A DNA stretch of 18,326 bases, taken from the NCBI GenBank assembly GCA_023434145.1, contig JAEYTI010000288.1, forward strand, positions 1 to 18,326, in the 5' to 3' direction. The first letter of the stretch is position 1. The number at the start of each line of letters is the position of its first letter. Of the stretch, positions 6,581 to 12,597 are shown piece after piece. The position numbers and the translations under genes were made by a program. This stretch comes from Chloroflexota bacterium (GTDB lineage: Bacteria > Chloroflexota > Anaerolineae > Anaerolineales > Anaerolineaceae). The notes beneath the pieces were generated by a model. It was given only the letters and a program-made list of their open reading frames with translations. It had not been told where the DNA came from and made no database searches.

Positions 6581-7771
6581 CTAGGCCTTCTTCATATACT
6601 CCAGGTTGCGGCGGATTAGCTCGTTTCGCTGCTGCACGCACGCCGCAGAATAATATGGATCTGGCGGGGTGTTTGTGACATAGTCCAGCATCTTATCAAC
6701 CGTTGTGCGGGCCACGTGGCAGCGCGTGTCGGAAGACGCGTAGTAAATCAGAAGCTCGCCGTTCTCGCGGGCGACCATGCCATTGCAAAATGCAACATTC
6801 GATACGTCGCCCACGCGTTCCTCGCCGAAGGGCGCCAGCAGGTGCCCGCCAGGGCGGTGGGTCACACGCCAGGGATTGTTGAGATCGCTGAGGAAGGCAT
6901 ACAGCACGTAGCGCAGGCCCGCTGCGGTATTGCGCACGCCGTGGGCCACGTGCAGCCAGCCGCGCTCGGTCTTCAACGGGGCGGGGCCCTGCCCATTCTT
7001 CACCTCTTTGATCGTGTGATAGATGCGCTCGTCGATGATCTGCTCGGCGCCGACCACCGCCGGGTTCATGTTCTTTGAGAGCGCCCAGCCGATGCCGCCG
7101 CCCGATCCGGCTTGAATAAAATCGTCCTGCGGGCGCGTGTAGAAGGCATACTGCCCATCCACAAATTCGGGATGCAGCACCACGTTGCGCTGCTGCGCCG
7201 ATTTGGATTGGAGATCGGGCAGCCGCTCCCAATTGATCAAGTCTTTGGTGCGGGCGATGCCGGCCTGCGCCACAGCCGAGGATAAATCGCCTGGCGCGGC
7301 GTCCGGATCTTTGCGCTCGGTGCAGAAAATGCCATAGATCCAGCCGTCCTCATGCCGTACCAGCCGCATGTCGTAGACGTTGGTATCGGGGTCCTCCGTC
7401 TCGGGCATGGTCACCGGATAATCCCAGAAACGGAAGTTATCGACCCCGTTCTCGCTCTCGGCGACCGCGAAGAAGGACTTGCGGTCCAGGCCCTCCACGC
7501 GCACCATCAGGCACACTTTTCCGTCGAATTCGATCGCGCCGGGGTTGAACGCCGCGTTGATTCCCAGCCGCTCCATTAGGAAGGGGTTGGTTGCCGGGTT
7601 CAGATCGTAGCGCCAGAACAGCGGCGTGTGCGCGGCGGTGAGCACCGGGTGCTGAAAACGTTCGAATAAACCGTTATCCCAATCGGTTTCCATCGGGTTA
7701 GGGCGGGTGATGAGCGCGTTGTGGCGATCGGTAAGCTGCTTCAGTCGCTGGTCGAAGAGCGTCGTATCCAT
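6581..7771 (-). CDS. GH130 family glycoside phosphorylase (probable 4-O-beta-mannosyl-glucose phosphorylase)
   Basis: This 396-residue protein has the length and motifs of GH130, probably subfamily 1. These enzymes use phosphate to cleave beta-1,4-mannosyl-glucose to mannose 1-phosphate and glucose in the cytoplasm. Visible motifs are FNPGAIEFDGKVCLMVRVEG (75-94), SFFAVAESENG (99-109), NVYDMRL (131-137) with Asp134 as likely proton donor, RNVVLHPEFVDGQYAFYTRP (195-214), HGVRNTAAGLRY (277-288), and GDVSNVAFCNG (321-331) with the C-terminal IYYASSDTR. There is no signal peptide. AAAGGA lies 8 nt before ATG. It is the first gene of the minus-strand cluster and is divergent from the CoiA-like gene across a palindromic promoter. 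Family assignment is firm; the exact mannoside is inferred. Confidence 0.92.
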   Translation of the reverse strand: MDTTLFDQRLKQLTDRHNALITRPNPMETDWDNGLFERFQHPVLTAAHTPLFWRYDLNPATNPFLMERLGINAAFNPGAIEFDGKVCLMVRVEGLDRKSFFAVAESENGVDNFRFWDYPVTMPETEDPDTNVYDMRLVRHEDGWIYGIFCTERKDPDAAPGDLSSAVAQAGIARTKDLINWERLPDLQSKSAQQRNVVLHPEFVDGQYAFYTRPQDDFIQAGSGGGIGWALSKNMNPAVVGAEQIIDERIYHTIKEVKNGQGPAPLKTERGWLHVAHGVRNTAAGLRYVLYAFLSDLNNPWRVTHRPGGHLLAPFGEERVGDVSNVAFCNGMVARENGELLIYYASSDTRCHVARTTVDKMLDYVTNTPPDPYYSAACVQQRNELIRRNLEYMKKA

Positions 7772-7802
7772 AGGGCAGGTCCTTTCGGGCGGAAGTTTTC
7801 AG

Positions 7803-7836
7803 AAGCGTATTATAGCTGATCAGCTATAATACGCTT
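7803..7836. promoter_or_regulatory. 34-bp perfect palindrome carrying divergent TATAAT boxes
   Basis: Arms 7803-7819 and 7820-7836 are exact reverse complements with no loop, centred on TGATCA. The right arm holds TATAAT on the plus strand (7825-7830) and the left arm holds TATAAT on the minus strand (7814-7809). The plus box lies 10 nt before the CoiA-like ATG, predicting a transcript starting at or a few bases before the start codon. The minus box would give a leader of about 30 nt for GH130, with its AAAGGA. No -35 match is visible at 17 nt on either side, so an activator could be needed. A dimeric regulator could bind the palindrome and control both genes. Confidence 0.55.
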
Positions 7837-7840
7837 ATCT

Positions 7841-8845
7841 ATGTACCGCGCGCTGAACAAATCTACCGGAGAAGATATCATCATCCTCCAACCGGGCTGG
7901 AAGAGCCGGCTGGAAGATCTGCGCGTGATGGATCGCGCTGATGCCCTCGTCTGCCCTGGCTGCGACCAGCCCGTGCGCGTGAAAGCCGGGCCGATGAAGC
8001 GCCCGCATTTTGCGCACAAGCACCTGCAAGCCTGCTCGCTGGGCAGCGAGTCGCCGGAGATCCTCAACGCTCGTGCCGTTTTGTTCGATATGCTCCAGGC
8101 GCGCTTTGGCAGCGCGGTGACGGTGGAGCACATGCTCGAAGGAGCGACATTCCCCCGCCCATTCGACTGCTGGATCGATCTCGACGGACAGCGCTTCGGC
8201 TACTGGATCATCGAGGCAGGGATCAAGCAGGAGCCGCGTGAGGCGATCCGCGCAGGTTTTGCGAAGCTGGCGGAGGAAGGTACTGTCCGCAGTATCCACA
8301 TCGTATTCCTGCACACCATGCTCAACGAAGAGCGCAAGGAGTACCAGAGCCTGCTGCTCACGCCCACCGAGCGGGCCTTTCTGCGCACCACCCCGTATGA
8401 TACGGCACTGGCAGGCATGACCGAGCCGGGCGCAACCCTGCATTATCTGGATGCCATCACGCCAACCGGGGTGCTGATTACCTACCGTGATTTGCGGCTT
8501 CATCATAAGCCAAACTGGTACCGTGGGTTGAAAAAAGCCGCGCCGCTGGATGATTTGCGTATCAGCCCGGTGGATGGATCATTTGTTTACCCCGGCGAGC
8601 TGGAGCGAATGGCAAAACTGCGCCAGAAGCAGCAGAAGGCCCAGGCCCGCGCCGAAACCTATCAGCGCCAGCAAACAGAGCTTCGCCCGCCACCCGCGCC
8701 ACCACGCTGGACCCCACCTGCCGCCCCGCGAGAGATCCCCGCGCTGCCGTGCGCCACGTGTGGCAAAATCACCACGGATTACTGGAGCACGTTCTACGAC
8801 GAGCAGGGCAAGCAGCTATGCCGCTGCCGCGAATGCTTGCAATAA
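7841..8845 (+). CDS. CoiA-like competence/nuclease family protein with C-terminal zinc ribbon
   Basis: This 334-residue protein has the CoiA-like N-terminus (Pfam CoiA). A zinc-knuckle-like module, CPGCDQPVRVKAGPMKRPHF (38-57), is followed by AHK. Next comes a possible PD-(D/E)XK core with Asp109 (RPFDCWIDL) and Glu125 (YWIIEAG); the usual E-x-K/Q residue is not evident. The C-terminal third has a Gln/Arg-rich helix (255-282), a Pro-rich linker, and a four- or five-Cys ribbon CATCG...CRCREC (304-332). CoiA acts in processing incoming DNA during natural transformation; most homologues are uncharacterised. There is no ribosome binding site before ATG, and a TATAAT ends 10 nt upstream, consistent with leaderless translation. 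It stands alone, divergent from GH130. Confidence 0.75.
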   Translation: MYRALNKSTGEDIIILQPGWKSRLEDLRVMDRADALVCPGCDQPVRVKAGPMKRPHFAHKHLQACSLGSESPEILNARAVLFDMLQARFGSAVTVEHMLEGATFPRPFDCWIDLDGQRFGYWIIEAGIKQEPREAIRAGFAKLAEEGTVRSIHIVFLHTMLNEERKEYQSLLLTPTERAFLRTTPYDTALAGMTEPGATLHYLDAITPTGVLITYRDLRLHHKPNWYRGLKKAAPLDDLRISPVDGSFVYPGELERMAKLRQKQQKAQARAETYQRQQTELRPPPAPPRWTPPAAPREIPALPCATCGKITTDYWSTFYDEQGKQLCRCRECLQ

Positions 8846-8911
8846 CCCCACAGGCGCTGCGAACAGCCCTGCCGGGCTGCTAGCTTGAAACGCGCTCCCT
8901 ATGGGAGCGCA

Positions 8912-8972
8912 GAAGGTAAATGTGGGTATTTTGAAAACGCGAAGCGTTTTCAAAATACCCACATTTACCTTC
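8912..8972. repeat. 29-bp perfect inverted repeat with GAA triloop
   Basis: Arms 8912-8940 and 8944-8972 are exact complements. The centre reads CGCGAAGCG, so the loop is GAA closed by C-G; the core GCGAAGC is the textbook exceptionally stable DNA mini-hairpin. It lies 66 nt after the CoiA-like stop, farther than the other hairpins lie from theirs, and is followed by AATAGGCG, not a U-tract. Confidence 0.9.
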
Positions 8973-8975
8973 AAT

Positions 8976-9030
8976 AGGCGGGCGGAGCCCGCGATTCATA
9001 AAAAAAGCCGCTGCGGCTGAGCAGTTGCCA
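8976..9030 (-). repeat. Dispersed intergenic repeat, copy B, with U7 terminator on the minus strand
   Basis: Read on the minus strand this gives ACTGCTCAGCCGCA, GCGGC, seven T, ATGAATCG, a GGGC hairpin and CGCCCGCC. Copy A near 3355-3426 has the same parts in the same order. The hairpin AGCCGCAGCGGCT followed by T7 is a good intrinsic terminator on the minus strand. No minus-strand gene lies close enough to use it (the next one ends at 10000). A minus-strand small RNA starting at the TATAAT (9141-9136) and ending near 9000 is possible. The inverse motif GAGTAACTGCTC also occurs near 9151-9162. Confidence 0.5.
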
Positions 9031-9255
9031 ACAAAGTATCAAGATAGAGATCCAGGGTGCAGTCGTTCCTGCCACCTGGTACCAAAAGTGGATCGAAATA
9101 GGTCTAGCACAATCCGGCAATAAACATATACTTAAATTATAATAAAAGTCGAGTAACTGCTCGGGGCCGGCGGGTACTTGCGCGCTTTGTAGAAACCCCG
9201 TGCCTCTGATCTTGATTTCGGCACCTCGACTCCACTCCCATTCGAGGGAACCGCC

Positions 9256-9996
9256 ATGCAGCAGAACGAAAATAATTGGATACTCCTTACGGCGGTAATC
9301 GGGCTTGGCGTTGTCATACTGCTCGTAACCTACAACTTGCTGACGATTGTATTTTTTGGCCGCCCAGGTGCAGTGGCGCAGACTGACTTGCGAGCCACCG
9401 AAGTGGCGATTTTTGTCAACGCCACAATTGCCGCTTGGGATGGGCTGTCTAACGTCGCAGCTTCTCCTCCGCGCGCGGCGGCGCCCACCGAAACCCCAGC
9501 GCCAACGCGCTCACCGGCGCCAACCGTGACCGCCACTGTGGCGGACGGCCCAGGGATCATCGCGATTACCGGTGCGACAATTACCAGCGAGCCGGTGGGA
9601 GAGATTTCTGAGGCGGCGTATCTTATTGAGATCGCGAGCATGTCTTCCGGCTGCCAGGAAGGGCTGTACGGTATCGCTGAGCAAACCCAACGGGCCAGTA
9701 GTAACACCCGGATGCTGCTTGAGGATTCCTGGCGCACGGATATGGACAAGGCGCTGCTCAACATCGAACAGTATTGCGTTGGTATGAGTAATATCTCGCC
9801 CGTACCGCCTCGTTTCTCCACCCTCCACGGCTACGTTGCGTTGATGTCGGGCGAGATGGAACAGATGGTGGATGATTTTACCTATGGTGTGGACAACCTG
9901 GATGCCGAACGCCTGGTTTCTGCCACCGAGCACATGAGCAAGGGCGTAGCATATGTGGAACTGATGAGCAAAGAAATGGAGCGGCTGAACCGATAA
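9256..9996 (+). CDS. Membrane-anchored hypothetical protein with Pro/Thr-rich linker
   Basis: I do not recognise a named family for this 246-residue protein. Residues about 8-34 form one strongly hydrophobic helix (ILLTAVIGLGVVILLV...), likely an uncleaved signal anchor with the C-terminal part outside. Residues 70-95 are a flexible linker rich in Pro, Thr and Ala (APTETPAPTRSPAPTVTATV). Residues 115-246 are predicted largely helical, with Cys133 and Cys174 possibly bridged and amphipathic Met/Glu-rich repeats (SGEMEQMVDD, SKEMERLNR). The start is supported by GAGGGA 7 nt upstream. Its stop is only 3 nt from the stop of the convergent CAP-domain gene, and no hairpin separates them. A cell-surface role is inferred from topology only. 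Confidence 0.8.
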   Translation: MQQNENNWILLTAVIGLGVVILLVTYNLLTIVFFGRPGAVAQTDLRATEVAIFVNATIAAWDGLSNVAASPPRAAAPTETPAPTRSPAPTVTATVADGPGIIAITGATITSEPVGEISEAAYLIEIASMSSGCQEGLYGIAEQTQRASSNTRMLLEDSWRTDMDKALLNIEQYCVGMSNISPVPPRFSTLHGYVALMSGEMEQMVDDFTYGVDNLDAERLVSATEHMSKGVAYVELMSKEMERLNR

Positions 9997-9999
9997 CCG

Positions 10000-10836
10000 C
10001 TACGGCTCTAATATAATCGTGTCCTCGGTGATCGTCTGGCCCGTCAGCCCGCGCAGCTCGGCTGAGACCGTGTATATGCCCGTGGTGCCCGGCAGCGTAT
10101 ATGCAAATTCGCGCTCGAATGGCATCCAATCGGACCAGGTGCCATCGTTTATCCGCAACCGCATCGCCTGCCACGAGCCATACACGTAGACAGAAACTTC
10201 GGGCTTACTGGTGCGCGCTTTCTCGCCATTAATCACGAGCGGATATCGCCCAGTGGTGCGCCCAAAGTTTTGCACCCAGTAGTGCCGGTATTCGCCAGCG
10301 CCTTCAAAATAACCCACGCCGATTTCCCAATAGCTGTCGGAAAGAATATTATGGCGGTGATCGGGGCTATTCATCCAACCTTCAATTGCCATCTCAGGCA
10401 CGCGCTGCCCGGCAGCGATGTTTTCCGCCAGCGCTTGCCAGTTGGTGTAAAAGCTCTCGATGCGGTTCCACGTGTCGCACACTTCCACTTCTTCACCAAA
10501 AGAGACGTTCATGGTATTGTGGTTGAAGTAGTTGTCCACGCTCATATCGGCGGCATGGTAGCGCGCGGAGTTGTTCAGCCCATTCACACGCTTTAGCGGC
10601 CCTAATCCAAATTTCATGCGGATCTCGTTGGTCTGTTCGACAACCGCCTGTTCAAATTCATTATTCACCGACGGAACGATCGTGCCCCCGCATCCCACAA
10701 AGCCATCTGGCCCAGAGACTGGAATCGGGGGTGTTTCGATCGTGGCGGACTTTGGAAATACGCGCGTGGAGATGGTGGTGGACGAGCACGCCATCACGAT
10801 CAGCAGGACAACTGCGACAACAAAAAATGTCTTCAT
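10000..10836 (-). CDS. CAP (SCP/PR1)-domain lipoprotein
   Basis: This 278-residue protein has a short signal peptide ending in a lipobox-like VMAC (Cys17), so it is probably lipid-anchored outside the membrane. Residues about 60-193 form a CAP domain of the bacterial YkwD/SCP type: QTNEIRMKFGLGPL (68-81), SARYHAADMS (90-99), FNHNT (104-108), ENIAAG (138-143), WMNSPDHRHNIL (154-165) and YWVQNFG (186-192). His94, Glu138 and His160 match the cavity residues of the superfamily. Residues 205-278 look like a small beta-sandwich. Function in bacteria is poorly defined. No ribosome binding site is seen; TAAGAT ends 7 nt before ATG, which may mean a leaderless transcript. Confidence 0.9.
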   Translation of the reverse strand: MKTFFVVAVVLLIVMACSSTTISTRVFPKSATIETPPIPVSGPDGFVGCGGTIVPSVNNEFEQAVVEQTNEIRMKFGLGPLKRVNGLNNSARYHAADMSVDNYFNHNTMNVSFGEEVEVCDTWNRIESFYTNWQALAENIAAGQRVPEMAIEGWMNSPDHRHNILSDSYWEIGVGYFEGAGEYRHYWVQNFGRTTGRYPLVINGEKARTSKPEVSVYVYGSWQAMRLRINDGTWSDWMPFEREFAYTLPGTTGIYTVSAELRGLTGQTITEDTIILEP

Positions 10837-10920
10837 CCTAACAATCTTACGACAGATGAAGAAAATACGGGTATAGGGGATTCCCCGTTTTGGGCCGAGG
10901 GACTTATCCTTTTGGATATT

Positions 10921-12366
10921 TTAAGATAGGCTGGCCTGTTTTCTGGCTTTACGATCGATCCATAGCGCGATCGAGGCGACACTTGCAGACGCCAGAATGA
11001 CAAACGCGGCCAACCGGTACGTACCGTTTACCCCAGCGATCAGCGCAGCGGGCGGAGCCGTGGTGGCGTCGGTGCCGGGGGGCAGCCCGGCGAACGCCAG
11101 CACCAGCGAGGCGAACAGCGCGCCCATCAGTGGCACGCCGGTGGTGCTCCCCAGCGTGCGAGAGAGCGACATCAGCCCGGAAGCCACACCCAGCCGGTCG
11201 CGGGGGGCGCTGCCCATAATGGCGCTGTTGTTTGGTGATTGGAACAACCCCAATCCCAGGCCAAACGGCAGCATGCGCAGGATAAAACCGGCTGCTGTCG
11301 TATCGGGCCCGAGCGTGGAAACGCTCAGGCAGCCGATGACGATCACCAGCAGCCCAACCAGGCTGATGCCGCGCGAGCCAAATTTATCGGAGAGCGAGCC
11401 CGCCAGCGGAGCGGTGAGACCCATGAGGATGGGGGTCGCCATTAGCATCAGCCCAATTTCCTGGGTTGAAAAACCCTTCACGAGCTGCAAGTAGAACGGC
11501 AGAATGTAGTTGCCCGACATGACAACGAAGACCAGAAAGCCCATCAGCAGGCTAAGACCGAACAGCACGTTGCGGAACAGGCTCAGATCGATCATCGGCT
11601 GCCTGACCCGGCGCTGTACCATCAGGAAGACCACAAGCCCCGCCGCAGCGGCTGCCAGCAAGCCTACGGCGATTGGCGAACCAAAACCGCGATCCTGGGC
11701 GAGCGTCATCCCCAGCGCATAAGCGGCAAGAGTGAGGAACAGCACGATGCCACCCGTGGCGTCAAAGCGCTGCCCGGGGCGAACCGTAGAAGGCGGCACA
11801 AACCGGCTGACCACAAACAGCGCAATGATGCCAACCGGAACATTGACCAGAAAGATCGACTGCCACCCCGCCAAACCAATCAATAGGCCACCCAGGGGCG
11901 GACCAATGGCGATGCCGGTAGAGACTGTGGTTCCTACCAGCCCCAGCGCGCGTCCGCGTTCGCTGGGCGGGAACACTTCGGTGATGATCGCAGCGCCCAG
12001 CGACTGCGTGAAAACTGCGCCCACACCCTGCAGCGCGCGAAAGGCGATCAGCCAGCCGACGGTGGGCGCTAGCCCGCACAGCAGCGAGGCGATGGTGAAG
12101 ATCACCAGACCGAGCATGTAGAGCTTTTTCTTGTCCACCATGTCGCCCAGCCGGGCAGCGCCCAGCATCAGCGAGGTGACGACCAGTACGTAGGCCAGCA
12201 CCACCCATGAGACCGTGGCAAAGTTGGTGTTCAGGGCTTTCATGAGGGTAGGCAGAGAGATGTTGACGATGCTCGCGTCGAGCGTGGCCATAAAAACGCC
12301 CATGCCGATTCCAAGCATGGCCGCCCATTTGCGGTTGGATGCGGTTGTTGTGGTTGTGGTGTTTTG
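10921..12366 (-). CDS. MFS drug:H+ antiporter, DHA2 (EmrB/QacA) type
   Basis: This protein of about 480 residues has the 14-helix plan of DHA2 exporters. Motifs seen, numbered from the GTG at 12369, are LDASIVNISLP (30-40, motif D1 with Asp31), LGDMVDKKKLYMLG (74-87, motif A), RALQGVGAV (111-119, motif B) and GTTVSTGIAIGPPLGG (146-161, antiporter motif C). These proteins expel hydrophobic drugs or other small molecules using the proton gradient; the substrate is not predictable. The frame opens with GTG at 12369-12367; the given end differs from that by one codon at most. TACAAT lies 6 nt before that GTG and there is no Shine-Dalgarno sequence, again suggesting leaderless expression. No TetR- or MarR-type regulator is adjacent. 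Confidence 0.93.
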   Translation of the reverse strand, partial: QNTTTTTTASNRKWAAMLGIGMGVFMATLDASIVNISLPTLMKALNTNFATVSWVVLAYVLVVTSLMLGAARLGDMVDKKKLYMLGLVIFTIASLLCGLAPTVGWLIAFRALQGVGAVFTQSLGAAIITEVFPPSERGRALGLVGTTVSTGIAIGPPLGGLLIGLAGWQSIFLVNVPVGIIALFVVSRFVPPSTVRPGQRFDATGGIVLFLTLAAYALGMTLAQDRGFGSPIAVGLLAAAAAGLVVFLMVQRRVRQPMIDLSLFRNVLFGLSLLMGFLVFVVMSGNYILPFYLQLVKGFSTQEIGLMLMATPILMGLTAPLAGSLSDKFGSRGISLVGLLVIVIGCLSVSTLGPDTTAAGFILRMLPFGLGLGLFQSPNNSAIMGSAPRDRLGVASGLMSLSRTLGSTTGVPLMGALFASLVLAFAGLPPGTDATTAPPAALIAGVNGTYRLAAFVILASASVASIALWIDRKARKQASLS

Positions 12367-12440
12367 CACGCCGAAATTGTACCACTTTCACCGCTGTAGA
12401 GAAGCATTCTCCTGCGGGGTGCATTTCACTTTCTTGGGCA

Positions 12441-12509
12441 GTTACCGTTTGTTGGATGCTCTCGTGGAGAAACGGAGTTTCTCCACGAGAGCATCCAACA
12501 AACGGTAAC
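12441..12509. repeat. 33-bp perfect inverted repeat with GGA triloop
   Basis: Arms 12441-12473 and 12477-12509 are exact complements with loop GGA (C-GGA-G). It is the longest perfect hairpin in the window. It lies 72 nt upstream of the MFS start and 24 nt from a second long hairpin. On the minus strand it is followed by TGCCCAAG, so no U-tract. It could insulate the MFS promoter from transcription arriving from the lipoprotein gene. Confidence 0.9.
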
Positions 12510-12533
12510 GCACCCTCTGCGGCGTTTCCAGGA

Positions 12534-12585
12534 ATTACCGTGGTTAGGGGGGAGTTGCTGCGCAACTCCTCCTAACCACGGTAAT
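12534..12585. repeat. 24/25-bp inverted repeat with one bulge, after the propeller lipoprotein gene
   Basis: Arms 12534-12558 and 12562-12585 pair throughout except for one extra G and one mismatch in a G-run (TTAGGGGGGAG against TTAGGAGGAG). The 3-nt loop is TGC on plus and GCA on minus, closed by C-G, so the minus strand has a C-GCA-G loop. It begins 13 nt after the stop of the lipoprotein gene. The transcript leaves as TCCTGGAA with no U-tract. The bulge suggests decay of a once perfect stem. Confidence 0.8.
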
Positions 12586-12597
12586 CCCCAAAGAACT

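Larger units (their letters stand above)
8846..9255. other. Hairpin-rich intergenic region
   Basis: This 410-nt gap has no credible ORF. Its first 175 nt hold five hairpins in a row: CAGCCC-TGCC-GGGCTG (8864-8879), GCGCTCCC-TAT-GGGAGCGC (8892-8910), the 29-bp hairpin 8912-8972, GCGGGC-GGA-GCCCGC (8978-8992) and AGCCG-CTG-CGGCT (9006-9018). From about 9030 to 9150 it becomes AT-rich and contains overlapping TATAAT boxes on both strands (9138-9143 plus, 9141-9136 minus). The last 100 nt before the next gene form a GC-rich leader with no clear structure. Nothing coding was seen. Confidence 0.7.

Noticed and set aside
6486..6641. 52-codon extension of the phosphotransferase
   Set aside because: It would be translated through the 31-bp hairpin and into the GH130 gene; AGGAGGT marks the downstream ATG.
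7835..8506. Minus-strand open frame opposite the CoiA-like gene
   Set aside because: The plus strand carries clear CoiA motifs; the minus frame has none and extends into the palindrome.
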